NCBI GenBank assembly: GCA_963788965.1
Contig: CAWBIK010000005.1
Location: forward strand, 1,922,001-1,986,000
Direction: 5' to 3'
DNA: 64,000 nt
Source of the DNA: QHXQ01 sp963788965
GTDB lineage: Bacteria; Acidobacteriota; Blastocatellia; Pyrinomonadales; Pyrinomonadaceae
Shown: piece after piece, positions 52,295-61,620 of the stretch
Layout: every line of letters starts with the position of its first letter
How positions within the stretch are numbered: the stretch's first letter is position 1
Position numbers and translations under genes: made by a program
Notes under the pieces: model-generated
Databases searched by the model: none
Seen by the model: the letters and a program-made list of their open reading frames with translations, nothing else
Told to the model about the DNA's origin: nothing

Positions 52295-53098
52295 ATGGCT
52301 GAGAATGATCGCGGAGATTTTCAGACGAGCACATCCGTGCCGCGCGGGTTGCTGCGCGAGCGCGTGGCGATTGTCACGGGCGGCTCGCGCGGCGTCGGGC
52401 GCGCGTGCGCGCTCCGGCTGGCGGAAGCGGGCGCGCACGTCGTCATCAGTTATGCACGACAACAGGCTGCGGCCGAACAGGTCGCGCGCTCGTGCGCCGA
52501 GTTCGGCGTCGAAGCTATCGCGGTGCGCGCCGATGTCGTGGACGTGGCGCAGGCCGACGTGCTCACGGCGACCACCCTCGAACGCTTCGGCCGGCTCGAC
52601 GTGCTTGTGGCGAACGCGGGCATCTGGGAAGGTGCGCCGATCGAAGCGATGACGGAAGACTTGTGGGATCGCGTGATCGACGCGAACCTCAAGGGCACTT
52701 GGGCTGCGTGTCGCGCCGCCGTGCCCGTGATGAAGCGACAGCGTAGCGGCAACATCGTGATCATCAGTTCGACGGCGGGGCAGCGCGGCGAGGCGTTCTA
52801 TTCAAACTACGCGGCCTCGAAAGGCGGCCAGATCAGTTTTACGAAAGCACTCGCGTCCGAGCTTGCGCCGGACATACGCGTCAACTCGGTCGCGCCCGGT
52901 TGGGTCGATACGGAGTTGAACAACAGCGTCTTCGGCGACGAAGCGTACAAGCAACAGGTGACGAACGCGATCCCACTCAAGCGCATTGCGACGGCAGACG
53001 ACGTGGCGTTCTCCGTCCTGTTCCTTGCCTCCGATTGGGCGCGGCACATCACGGGCGAGATACTCAACGTTAACGGCGGCTCGGTCCTCTGCGGTTGA
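52295..53098 (+). CDS. SDR family oxidoreductase (FabG-like)
   Basis: An intact 267-residue SDR: VAIVTGGSRGVGRACALRLA, LDVLVANAGIWEGA (ANAG in place of NNAG), NIVIISSTAGQRGEAFYSNYAASKGGQISFTKAL with Ser and YAASK, then INSVAPGWVDTE-like VNSVAPGWVDTEL and ITGEILNVNGGSVL. It lies between metX and asd in the SAM-II operon, 60 bases after metX. Its role in methionine metabolism is unclear. It may be a 3-oxoacyl reductase carried along. Confidence 0.88.
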   Translation: MAENDRGDFQTSTSVPRGLLRERVAIVTGGSRGVGRACALRLAEAGAHVVISYARQQAAAEQVARSCAEFGVEAIAVRADVVDVAQADVLTATTLERFGRLDVLVANAGIWEGAPIEAMTEDLWDRVIDANLKGTWAACRAAVPVMKRQRSGNIVIISSTAGQRGEAFYSNYAASKGGQISFTKALASELAPDIRVNSVAPGWVDTELNNSVFGDEAYKQQVTNAIPLKRIATADDVAFSVLFLASDWARHITGEILNVNGGSVLCG

Positions 53099-53127
53099 GC
53101 AAGACAGCGAACTAGCAGGAGCATTAG

Positions 53128-54262
53128 ATGGCGCAGATTGCGGAACTGATTAAAGACGAACAAGGCCACGCGGTTGTGCAAGGCGGCAAGTTGCGGGCTG
53201 CGATCTTAGGCGCGACCGGCATGGTCGGCCAGCAGTTCATCCGGCTATTGCACGATCATCCGTGGTTCGAGATCGCGTTGGTCGCGGCCTCGCGCGGTTC
53301 GGCCGGTAGGCTGTATGCGGACGCAGTGCGCGGGCGTTGGACCGTCGAGTCGGACATCCCCCGCGAGATCGCGGGTTTGCAGTTATTCGCCGTCGAACAG
53401 ATCGACGAGATCGCGCCGCAGGTTGACGTGGCCTTTTGCGCGCTCAATCTCGACAAAGAAAGCATACGTCGTTTGGAGCATGATTATGCAGCGCGCGGTG
53501 TCTGGGTCACGTCGAACAACTCCGCGTTTCGCGCCGACCCGTTTGTCCCGATGGTTATCCCCGCCGTCAACCCGCACCACTTGGACGTGCTACGTTTTCA
53601 ACGTGCGGCGCGTGGCTACGAGACGGGGGCGGTGCTGGTCAAAAGCAACTGCTCGATCCAGAGTTACGTGATCGCTTTGGAGTCGCTTAAGGAGTTCGGC
53701 ATCGAACGCATCACAGTCCACAGCGAGCAGGCGATCTCCGGCGCGGGCAAGACGTTCACGATGCTGGCCGGAGATGGACCGGAATCTCATCCCGTTGATC
53801 GCGGGCGAAGAAGAGAAGTCGGAGATCGAACCGTTGAAGGTGTGGGGGCAGGTCGGGGCGGACGGCATCGTGCCCGCGCAAGGGCCGCGCATCAGAGCGC
53901 GCTGCGTCCGCGTTAGTGTCTTGCACGGACACACCGCTTATGTGACGGTCAAGTTCAAGACGCTGCCGACGGCGACGCAGATAATTGAACGCTGGGCCAA
54001 CTTCAAACGCTCGGCCGATCTACCTTCCGCGCCCAAGCAACTAATCCATTATTTAACCGAGCCTGACCGGCCGCAGCCCTTGCACGACGTGACGACGGAG
54101 AACGGCATGGCCGTTAGCATCGGCCAACTCCGCCTTGACCCGGAAGAAAAAACGGCGAGCTTCACGGCCCTAGCTCACAACCTGCTCCTCGGCGCGGCCG
54201 GCGGCGCGGTCTGGGCCACGGAAGCGGCCCTTGCGCGCGGGCATCTCTATCGCAGAATCTAA
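53128..54262 (+). CDS. asd: Aspartate-semialdehyde dehydrogenase, archaeal/fungal type, frameshifted
   Basis: Reduces aspartyl phosphate to the semialdehyde, the branch point for Lys, Thr and Met. It is about 378 residues. The NADP loop is AAILGATGMVGQQFIRLL, with SNNSAFRADPFVPMVIPAVNPHH (in pieces) and the catalytic Cys in LVKSNCSIQSYV (about residue 176), then EQAISGAGKTFTML. A break near 53775 leads to MDRNLIPLIAGEEEKSEIE, RVSVLHGHTAYVTVKF with the active His, and HNLLLGAAGGAVWATEAAL. The QSY ending and the GEEEKxE motif mark the archaeal/fungal subgroup. It ends the met operon. Confidence 0.92.
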
Positions 54263-54277
54263 AGTGCCAGCCGCTTA

Positions 54278-54350
54278 ATTAACCACGAAGCCACGAAGCC
54301 ACGCAAGATGACTTTGACATCTTGCGTGGCTTCGTGGCTTCGTGGTTAAT
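54278..54350. terminator. Perfect 33-bp palindrome between convergent asd and sigma-54 regulator genes
   Basis: Arms 54278-54310 and 54318-54350 are exact reverse complements with the loop ACTTTGA. Each arm starts with ATTAACCACGAAGCCACGAA. It is the best copy of the ACAAAGACAC/ACGAAGCCAC repeat family and probably ends both transcripts. Confidence 0.85.
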
Positions 54351-54358
54351 CGTCAGGC

Positions 54359-55936
54359 TCAGTCGCGGAAGCGTTTACAACTGATGCCGTACTTTTTGAT
54401 CTTATAACTAATGATGCGCTCGGTGGTGTCGAGCAGTTTGGCGGCTTTGGCGCGGTTGCCGCGCGCGGTCTTCAGCGCATCCTGAATGATGTCGCTTTCA
54501 TAAGCGGCGACGGCCGTGCCGAGCGAAAGATGCGTGACCGTGCCTGAGCCTTCGGCGGTTTGCAGACTGGGCGGCAGATGGTGGCCGTGAATAACGTTCG
54601 AGTCGCAGACCACGACGGCGCGCTCGATGATGTTCTCCAACTCGCGCACGTTGCCCGGCCAATGATAACTGGTGAGCATGTCAATCGCGGGCGTCGAGAT
54701 GCGCTTGATGGCTTTGCCGTGCGCGCGCCCGTACTTATCCAAGAAGTGATCGGCCAATAGCAGCACGTCCGACTTACGCTCGCGCAAAGGCGGCATGAAG
54801 ATCGTGAACACGTTCAAGCGATAATAGAGGTCTTCGCGGAAACTGCCGCCCGCCATGTCCTTCTCTAAATCTTTGTTCGTGGCGACGATCAGACGCACGT
54901 TGACCTTGATCGTTTCCATCCCGCCGAGCCGCTCAAACTCGCGCTCCTGCAACACGCGTAACAGTTTGACCTGCGTGGCCGGGTTCAGTTCGCCGATCTC
55001 GTCGAGAAAGATCGTGCCGCCGTCCGCCAACTCGAAGCGCCCCTTCTTGCGCGCCTGCGCGCCCGTGAACGCGCCCTTCTCGTAACCGAACAACTCCGAC
55101 TCGATCAACGTGTCGGGCAGCGCCGCACAACTCACACGCACGAACGGTTTCCCGGCCCGCAAAGAGTTGTAATGAATGGCGTGCGCGATCATCTCTTTGC
55201 CCGTGCCCGATTCGCCGCGCAGTAGAACGGTCGTGTTCGTGCGCGCCACCTGCGTCACCTGCTCGTAAACGCCGCGCATCGGGTTTGAGTTGCCGATGAT
55301 GTGGCTGAAGTCGTAACGCTCGCGCAACTCTTGTTTAAGATGCGTATTCTCGTCGAGCAGCCGTTGCTTGTCTGCGCCGATTAGATGTTCGACCTTGAGC
55401 GCCTGCGCGATCATCGAAGCGACGATGGATAGAAAGTCCGTCAGGCGCGCATAATCCTGATCCTCTCTGTACGGGATGTCCACACCGAGCACGCCCACGG
55501 GTTTGCGGTTGAGCATGATGGGCACGCAGATAAAACTCGCTTCCGCGCGGCGTTCGCGCCCGCCGAAGCGGTTGAGCAGCATCGGCTCGCGGCTCACCTG
55601 CGTCACGACCACAGCCTTGCCGCTCTCGACCACGCGCCCCACCACGCCTTCGCCCACGCGATAAGTCACGCGCCGCGCCGCGTCTTCGCTCAAGCCGTAA
55701 CACGCCTCTGTGTGCATCTCGTCCGTGCCCGCGTCGAGCAGCATGAGAAAACCACGGTTCGCATCGTGCCGCTGCCCCAGCAACTCCAACACACGCCGCA
55801 CGCCCTGCTTCAAGCTCAACTGATCGGCGAGCGTCTGCCCGATCTCCAAGAGCGTCGCAATGTCGTGCGTCGCCACACGTTCCCGTCCGGCTAACGCTGG
55901 AAAACCATAAGCGGCGTTCGCTGTATTCGTCATCAT
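54359..55936 (-). CDS. Sigma-54-dependent transcriptional activator, GAF-AAA+-HTH (NifA-like architecture)
   Basis: An intact 525-residue enhancer-binding protein. Residues about 25-185 form a GAF domain (LEIGQTLADQLSLKQGVRRVLELL through FLSIVASMIAQALKVE). The AAA+ domain has Walker A GESGTGKEMIAH (about 237), the sigma-54 contact loop GYEKGAFTGA, Walker B TIFLDEIGELNP and the sensor RLNVFTIFMPPLRERKSD. The C-terminal Fis-type HTH is ALKTARGNRAKAAKLLDTTERIISYKIKKYGI. No receiver domain is present, so it is NifA-like, not NtrC-like; the GAF domain may sense a metabolite. It is divergent from amtB and probably acts on the paired 14-bp sites found before amtB, glnD and glnA. Confidence 0.94.
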   Translation of the reverse strand: MMTNTANAAYGFPALAGRERVATHDIATLLEIGQTLADQLSLKQGVRRVLELLGQRHDANRGFLMLLDAGTDEMHTEACYGLSEDAARRVTYRVGEGVVGRVVESGKAVVVTQVSREPMLLNRFGGRERRAEASFICVPIMLNRKPVGVLGVDIPYREDQDYARLTDFLSIVASMIAQALKVEHLIGADKQRLLDENTHLKQELRERYDFSHIIGNSNPMRGVYEQVTQVARTNTTVLLRGESGTGKEMIAHAIHYNSLRAGKPFVRVSCAALPDTLIESELFGYEKGAFTGAQARKKGRFELADGGTIFLDEIGELNPATQVKLLRVLQEREFERLGGMETIKVNVRLIVATNKDLEKDMAGGSFREDLYYRLNVFTIFMPPLRERKSDVLLLADHFLDKYGRAHGKAIKRISTPAIDMLTSYHWPGNVRELENIIERAVVVCDSNVIHGHHLPPSLQTAEGSGTVTHLSLGTAVAAYESDIIQDALKTARGNRAKAAKLLDTTERIISYKIKKYGISCKRFRD

Positions 55937-56057
55937 AAAAATAAGCTTAAGCTTTGAACTGACCTGACCGCGTTCAATCTCTTATGTCCGACTCTTTTAT
56001 GTCAGAAGCAAGCAGCGCGCCGCAAGCGCACACGACCGCCGCCCGGTAAATGCGAAT

Positions 56058-56107
56058 ATCGTAGAGAGCCGACCCTGATTCGTCAAGCTTATTATTTTTA
56101 TCCAAAA
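56058..56107 (-). promoter_or_regulatory. Promoter of the sigma-54 regulator gene with AT-rich upstream element
   Basis: On the minus strand TAAAAATAATAAGC leads into TTGACG (56086-56081), then TACGAT (56063-56058) after 17 bases. The regulator ATG (55936) lies about 115 bases further on. The regulator is therefore probably under a vegetative promoter. Confidence 0.6.
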
Positions 56108-56211
56108 GATAAATCTGACTAATCATCACGGGCCTGCGCAAACAAACTACGAAATTATCGCCTCTGTGCGTCAAGCTGACAATTCTGTGGCCAACCTTTG
56201 CAACGCGCCTG

Positions 56212-56284
56212 ATTAACCACAAAGACACGAAGACACGAAAGAGCATGATCACCTTCTTCGTGGCTGCGTGTCTTTGTGGTTAAT
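56212..56284. repeat. Palindromic ACAAAGACAC-type repeat in the amtB upstream region
   Basis: ATTAACCACAAAGACACGAAG (56212-56232) pairs with the right arm ending at 56284, with about 27 of 31 positions complementary. Unlike the other copies it lies between divergent promoters, so it cannot serve as the terminator of a flanking gene. Confidence 0.75.
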
Positions 56285-56312
56285 TGCCGCGCCGCCTGCT
56301 TCAACCTGCGTG

Positions 56313-56356
56313 CGACATATTTGTCGGCTGTCGTGCGGCTCACGACAAAAATGTCG
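56313..56356 (+). promoter_or_regulatory. Enhancer of amtB: two CGACA-N4-TGTCG sites 30 bp apart
   Basis: CGACATATTTGTCG (56313-56326) and CGACAAAAATGTCG (56343-56356) have centres exactly 30 bp apart. A third palindrome, TGTCGTG-N5-CACGACA (56329-56347), bridges them. The sites lie about 124 bases before the -24 element of amtB, a usual distance for a sigma-54 enhancer. Matching pairs are at 61720-61763 and 61878-61921. Confidence 0.7.
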
Positions 56357-56456
56357 ATGACCCTTATACGCCGGCGATGTGAACCTGTCCTGTTGTCGCA
56401 CTCAATTAACCAAGTCTGGCTTGAACTTCAACGAAGTCTGGCGCACGGGCCGGGGC

Positions 56457-56472
56457 TGGCATGATGATTGTT
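56457..56472 (+). promoter_or_regulatory. Sigma-54 promoter of amtB
   Basis: TGGCATG-ATGA-TTGTT matches the consensus TGGCACG-N4-TTGCW with exact spacing and two mismatches. The expected start is near 56483, about 33 bases before the amtB ATG. Confidence 0.72.
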
Positions 56473-56515
56473 ATGTCGCTGCGGACACGTTTGGAGATGG
56501 AGGAGAGAGCAAACT

Positions 56516-58009
56516 ATGGGTTCATTACGGTTGAGCAGGTGCGCGCTCCGGGCCCTGCTTTGTGTGGGTGGTGCTTCGATCACGATTATGGCGCAGACGC
56601 CGGGGCCGGGCTTGGAAGAACGGCTGGCGAAGGTTGAAGCGGCGGCAGCCGGCGCACAGTCGGCGGGCGATAACGCGTGGATGCTGGTGTGCGCGGCGCT
56701 GGTGTTGTTGATGACGGGGCCGGGCCTCGCGCTGTTTTATGGCGGGCTGGTGCGGAAGAAGAACGTGTTGGCGACGATGATGCAGAGCTTCGTCCTGATG
56801 GCCGTGATCACCGTCATCTGGGCACTCTACGGTTACAGTCTGGCGTTCGCGGAGGGCACGTCGTTCTTCGGCGGCTTCGGCTACACGTTGTTGCGCGGCG
56901 TCGGCGGCGCACCGAACGCGGACTACGCGCCGACCATCCCGCAGCAGACCTTCATGCTGTTCCAACTGATGTTCGCCATCATCACGCCCGCGCTCATCAC
57001 GGGCGCGTTTGCGGAGCGCATGAAGTTCAGCGCGATGCTGCTGTTCACGACGCTGTGGGCGACGGTCGTTTACTTCCCGCTGGCGCACATGGTCTGGGGC
57101 AAAGGCGGGTTCTTGAACGCCGTCCTCGGCGGCACGATCCCGGCGCTCGATTTCGCGGGCGGCACGGTCGTCCACATCGCGTCGGGCTTCTCGGCGCTGG
57201 TCTGCGCGGTCTACTTGGGCAAGCGCGTCGGTTACCCGAAGACGATGATGGCTCCGCACAATCTGACGTTGAGCGTGATCGGCGCGTGCCTGCTGTGGGT
57301 TGGTTGGTTCGGCTTCAACGCGGGCAGCGCGCTCGCGGCCGGGACGCTCGCCACAAGTGCATTCGTGGCGACGCACTTCGCGGCGGCGACGGGCACGCTC
57401 GGCTGGATGACGGCGGAGTGGGTGCGGACGGGCAAGCCGACTGTGCTCGGCGCGATCTCAGGCGCGGTCTGCGGCCTGGTCGGCATCACGCCCGCGTCCG
57501 GTTTCGTCTCGCCGATGTCGAGTTTGATCATCGGCTTCATCGCGGGCATCGGCTGCTTCCTGATGGTAACTGAAGTGAAGAAGCGATTCGGCTACGACGA
57601 CTCGCTCGACGTGTTCGGCGTGCATGGCACGGGCGGCACACTCGGCGCGATCCTGACCGGCGTGTTCGCCACAAGCGCCGTCAATCCTGTCTTCAAAGAC
57701 GCGGCCGGCAACCCGCTGCCCGTCGGTCTGATAGACGGCCACGGCGCACAGATGTTCAACCAACTGGCCGGCGTCGGCATCACCATCGCGCTGACTGTGA
57801 TCGGCACAATCGTCCTGCTCAAGATCATAGACCTACTCATCGGCCTGCGTGTCAGCGAGGACGAAGAGATGCAGGGCCTCGACCTCAGCCAACACGGCGA
57901 AGAAGGTTACAACCTCGATCTCGACCTCACGCCATCGTCGCCCATTGCCGGCATTAGCGCGGCCCAACAGCCCGCCCACATCTTGGCCGCCAACCCCCTC
58001 ACCGAGTAG
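56516..58009 (+). CDS. amtB: Ammonium transporter
   Basis: An intact 497-residue Amt/MEP/Rh channel. An N-terminal signal-like segment and a short acidic linker (ERLAKVEAAAAGAQ) precede eleven membrane helices. Family motifs are LFYGGLVRKKNVL, AFAERMKF, DFAGGTVVHIASGFSAL (the ammonium-transporter signature with the pore-region Asp), WVGWFGFNAGSAL, and VFGVHGTGGTLGAILTG with the second pore His. The C-terminal tail LRVSEDEEMQGLDLSQHGEEGY is the usual GlnK-contact region. The start at 56516 has GGAGGAGAG upstream. It has a sigma-54 promoter. glnB lies convergent, 405 bases away. Confidence 0.95.
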   Translation: MGSLRLSRCALRALLCVGGASITIMAQTPGPGLEERLAKVEAAAAGAQSAGDNAWMLVCAALVLLMTGPGLALFYGGLVRKKNVLATMMQSFVLMAVITVIWALYGYSLAFAEGTSFFGGFGYTLLRGVGGAPNADYAPTIPQQTFMLFQLMFAIITPALITGAFAERMKFSAMLLFTTLWATVVYFPLAHMVWGKGGFLNAVLGGTIPALDFAGGTVVHIASGFSALVCAVYLGKRVGYPKTMMAPHNLTLSVIGACLLWVGWFGFNAGSALAAGTLATSAFVATHFAAATGTLGWMTAEWVRTGKPTVLGAISGAVCGLVGITPASGFVSPMSSLIIGFIAGIGCFLMVTEVKKRFGYDDSLDVFGVHGTGGTLGAILTGVFATSAVNPVFKDAAGNPLPVGLIDGHGAQMFNQLAGVGITIALTVIGTIVLLKIIDLLIGLRVSEDEEMQGLDLSQHGEEGYNLDLDLTPSSPIAGISAAQQPAHILAANPLTE

Positions 58010-58036
58010 GGTGGCGACCCTCGCCCCTAAAAAACT

Positions 58037-58076
58037 GCGGCCGACCTGTTGCACCCCTACATAACAGGTCGGCCGC
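58037..58076. terminator. Bidirectional terminator between amtB and glnB
   Basis: GCGGCCGACCTGTT (58037-58050) and its exact complement (58063-58076) form a 14-bp stem with a 12-base loop. On the minus strand it is followed by a run of six T. It ends amtB and also stops transcripts leaving glnB. Confidence 0.8.
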
Positions 58077-58140
58077 TTGCATTTGAGCCGAGCATAAATC
58101 GGCCGGCGTGCTGAGTTGCCGACGTGGCGCGACGTCGTCG

Positions 58141-58316
58141 CTAATGGGAGTGGCGGCGTGGCTAAACGGAGCGGTGCGCCCGCTCCTTGGCGCGGCGGCG
58201 GGACTAATGGGAGCGGCCGGGCCGCTCCGTGGAGCGGTGACGCGGCTAATGGGAGCGGTGGCAAGACTAATGGGAGCGGCCGGGCCGCTCCCATTAGTCT
58301 TGCCACCGCTCCCATT
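58141..58316. repeat. CTAATGGGAG repeat cluster with a 34-bp-arm perfect palindrome
   Basis: CTAATGGGAG occurs directly at 58141, 58204, 58246 and 58267, and inverted at 58288 and (partly) 58309. The copies carry GGAGCGGCC/GGCCGCTCC cores. The last 69 bases (58248-58316) are a perfect palindrome around G58282. Reading frames across it give low-complexity Gly/Ala or Pro/Leu repeats and are not credible genes. It is an intergenic repeat of unknown function between amtB and glnB. Confidence 0.8.
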
Positions 58317-58414
58317 GATAAATCGACCGCGCCAGTCGCCGGATAACGCCGTAAGTCATGCCTTTGTCGTAGTTAGGCTCGTAATACGACGTGGATTTAG
58401 TAAAAACTGCCCGC

Positions 58415-58753
58415 TCAGAGCGCCGCTTCGCCACGTTCGCCCGTGCGGATACGCAGGACATCTTCGAGCGCCGTGATGAAGATTTTGCCGTCGCCGAACT
58501 TGCCCGTGCGCGCGCTCTTGATGATGGCTTGCACGACGAACTCTTCGAGGTCGTCAGGGATGATGACTTCAAGTTTGAGCTTGGGGATAAACTCGATCTG
58601 GTACTCCGTGCCGCGATACGTCTCCGTGTGCCCGCGCTGCCGGCCGTAACCCTGCACCTCGCTGATGGTCATGCCGCGCACGTCCGCTTCCTGCAAGGCG
58701 TTGCGCACGGCATCGAGCAGGTGCGGCCGGATGATCGCTTCCACTTTCTTCAT
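58415..58753 (-). CDS. glnB: Nitrogen regulatory protein P-II
   Basis: A 112-residue P-II signal protein that senses 2-oxoglutarate and ATP/ADP. The N-terminus is MKKVEAIIRPHLLDAVRNAL (ATG 58753). The T-loop GYGRQRGHTETYRGTEYQIEF contains the Tyr that GlnD uridylylates (GTEY, about residue 51). SARTGKFGDGKIFI is the P-II C-terminal signature. It follows glnD by 12 bases in one operon and faces amtB, whose channel P-II proteins block. GlnB versus GlnK cannot be separated by sequence alone. Confidence 0.95.
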   Translation of the reverse strand: MKKVEAIIRPHLLDAVRNALQEADVRGMTISEVQGYGRQRGHTETYRGTEYQIEFIPKLKLEVIIPDDLEEFVVQAIIKSARTGKFGDGKIFITALEDVLRIRTGERGEAAL

Positions 58754-58765
58754 CAACTGATCTCC

Positions 58766-61545
58766 TTAAACTTTATGTTGTGCGGCGACGCCCGCCCCGT
58801 TGTGGCCGCCCAGCCGGCCGGTGAGCGCCGCTTCGAGCGCGCGCATGGTGTCGGCCGAGAGTCTGCGCCCGTGCTTGTCCGTCACGTAAAAGACATCAAA
58901 GGCGTCGCTCTTTTCGGTCGTCAACTTGGCATAAGCGATCTCAAGATCGAGCGCGGTCGCAACGCTTGCGATCTTGTAAGCGAGTCCGGGTTCGTCTGCC
59001 GCATGCACTTCGATGATCGTCGCGTCGCGGGCCGCTTCGTTGTCGCAGGCGACTTGCGGCAGGTTGTGGCGGCGCGCGTGCTGCGCGGGCGTGCGGCGGC
59101 GCGGCGCGCTCTGCGTCCGCCACTTTTCGACCAGCGCCGCGACTTCCGCTTCGCCCCTGATCGCCGCGCGCAAGCGCGCGCTCGATAGCGAGTCGTTTAT
59201 GTTCTTCGACGGCTTGCCGCGTGGCGGCTGCGCGCAGCATGAACACGTCTATGGCGATGCCGTCTTCGCGCGTGTTGATCTCGGCGCTCAGGATTTCGAC
59301 GCCCTGCGCGGCCAGCGTGCCCGCGATGTCGGCAAACAACCCGTGCCGGTCGTGTGTGCAGACGGTCAACTCCGTGCCCGCTTGGCCGCGCTCGGTCCAG
59401 TGCCAACTGAACACGTCGGCGGCCAAGTGTTTGATTAACAACAAGTGCGCGGCCGCAGTCGCCGCGCCTGTGTTACGCACGTAACGTTCGGGCAGCAACG
59501 CCAGATGGCGCTCGACTTCGCTCAACGGCAGCGCGCCCTGCAAGGCCGACATGATCTGTTCCTTGAGTTGCGCCAACTCCACAGGTCCATCAAGTTGCAC
59601 CGCGTCGCCCGTCAACTGTCGCCGCGTGCGCTCGTACAACTCCCACAACAAGCTGCCCTTCCATTCGCTCCACACGCCGGGGCCGACGCCGTTCATGTCC
59701 GCATAACTGAGCAGCAGCAGCATGTTCAAGCCGTCGAGCGAGCCGACCTGCGCGGCGAAGTCCACGGCCACGCGCGGCTCCGACAGATCGCGCCGCTGCG
59801 AGATGTGCGCCATCGTGATGTGCTGCGCGACCAGTCGCACGACACAGGCCGCGGCCTGTTCTTCTAGTTGTAAACGACGGCAGATGCGCTCGGCCAACTG
59901 CACGCCGCGCGCGACGTGCCCGTGCCCGCGCCCCTTGCCGATGTCGTGCAAGAGCAGCGCCAGATAGAGCAAGGCCACGTCTTTCACTTCGTCAAGCACG
60001 GCGCGCAAGTGTGCGCGCTTGCGCCCGCGACTGTTGTGCAGTTCGTCCAACGCCTCGATCACTTTCAGCGTGTGCTCGTCCACCGTGTAATGATGATAAA
60101 GGTCGTGCTGAATGAGCATCTGTATGCGCCCGAACTCAGGCAGATAACGACTCAAGAAGCCGACCTCGTGCATCAAGCGCAGGACGTGCCCGACGCGCCC
60201 GCGCCGCCGCAGCAGTTTAAGAAACGACTCGGCCGCCGCACTCGATGCGCGAAACTCACGATTCACTTGCGCGAGGCTGCGCCGGATCGCTTCGTGCAGA
60301 CTATGGCTGAACGGGACACATGCCGCTTGCCCCAACGCGAACGCGTCGAACAGCGCCAGCGGTTGCTTGACGAACAACTGCGCGTCTTCAAGTTCGAGCT
60401 TGCCGTCTTTGATCGAGAACGGCTCGGCCGAAGACCCCGCGCGCGCCAGACTGAACCAGCGCGGCGTGCGTTTCTCCGGCGCAGTCGCGCGCGCCACGAC
60501 CGCCTCGCAGAACAGATGCAACTCGCGCGCGCGCCGGTAGTAGTCGCGCATGAACTTCTCCGACGCCAGCAAGTGCGCTTCCGAGGTGTAGCCGAACTCG
60601 GCCGCCAGCGGCACTTGCAGATCGAGCGAGAGGCGTTCGAGTTTACGCCCGGTCAACAAGTGGGTCGCGTAGCGCACGCGCAGCAAGATAATCATAAGCA
60701 CGCTCGGCCACCTTCTGCTCGTGCGTCGAGATCATGTCGAGCGCGCGCAGATCGTCGAGCGACCGAGCGCCGTGTTTGGCGTAACCGACCCAGAGCGCCG
60801 TGTGCAGATCGCGCAAACCGCCCGCGCCCTCTTTCACGTTCGGCTCTTGCAGGCACACGTCGGGGCCGAAGCGCGTGAACCGCTCTGCGCGTTCGTGACG
60901 CACGGCCGTGAGCAGCGCGTCGCCGCCTTTGCGCCGCTCGCGTTCAAGCGCCGCCGCGAGACAATCGTAGAGCGTGCCGTTGCCCGCGAGCAGGCGCGTG
61001 TGGACGAGCGCGGTCTGCAAGTGCGCGTCGGTGCGCGCCGCCGTCACCGTCTCCTTCACCGTGCGGAAGCTGTGCCCAATGGTCAGCCCCGCGTCCCAGA
61101 GCAGACGCAGGATGCGCTCGGTCAGTTGGCGCACCTGCGCGGCGCGGCGGTCTGTGTGCAGAAACAGCAGATCGAGATCGGAATAAGGCGCTAACTCGCC
61201 GCGCCCGTAACCGCCGAGCGCGACGATAGCGCAGATGTTCCGCGCCTGATCGAGATACTCGCCGCCGTCGCCCGGCCACGTCGCCGCGCGAAACGCACGC
61301 GCCACCAACGTGTCGAGCATGAAACTGCGCGCACGCGTCGTCCAACGTCCGCTCGCCCCGCCCCTGTGCGCCATCCGCAGACGTTGATCTTCGAGCTTGA
61401 GAAAGCTGCGAAACCTTTGTGCGATGTCGCCCGGATCGGCCAACTGCTCAAGCCCCGTGAAGCGCGTGGCGGCATGGGCCAAAGTCTTCTCCTGATAGCT
61501 TCGGCTCGCGCGCAATGGTTCTGTGTCAACGACGCTCTCAAGCAT
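58766..61545 (-). CDS. glnD: Bifunctional uridylyltransferase/uridylyl-removing enzyme, frameshifted
   Basis: The glutamine sensor that modifies P-II, about 925 residues. The nucleotidyltransferase domain has IVALGGYGRGELAPYSDLDLLFLH (GG-x-GR-x-E, and DxD of the site), GHSFRTVKET and EPNVKEGAGGLRDLHTALWV. A break near 60690 joins the next frame: MLIQHDLYHHYTVDEHTLKV and LYLALLLHDIGKGRGHGHV are the HD domain that removes UMP. The first ACT domain is CTHDRHGLFADIAGTLAAQGVEI. After a break near 59170 the second ACT domain AADEPGLAYKIASVATALDLEI follows. All four domains are present. It is co-transcribed with glnB. Confidence 0.93.
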
Positions 61546-61620
61546 GTCTCAAGGTCCTCGGCCCGCGCCCCTCGTCCGTCAAACATTTTCTGATCTTTAA
61601 CTGAGCAGAGCGATCCGAAT

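Noticed and set aside
54278..54350. An IS terminal inverted repeat or attachment site
   Set aside because: The arms are adjacent with a seven-base loop and enclose no gene; the same family recurs between other genes.
58141..58316. Possible CRISPR array
   Set aside because: Unit spacing is irregular (63, 42, 21 bases), spacers are themselves repetitive, copies are inverted, and no cas gene is near.
58108..58476. Repeated Leu-Met-Gly-Ala-Ala and Asn-Gly-Ser-Gly frames in the amtB-glnB gap
   Set aside because: They are translations of the CTAATGGGAG repeat cluster in different frames, not genes.
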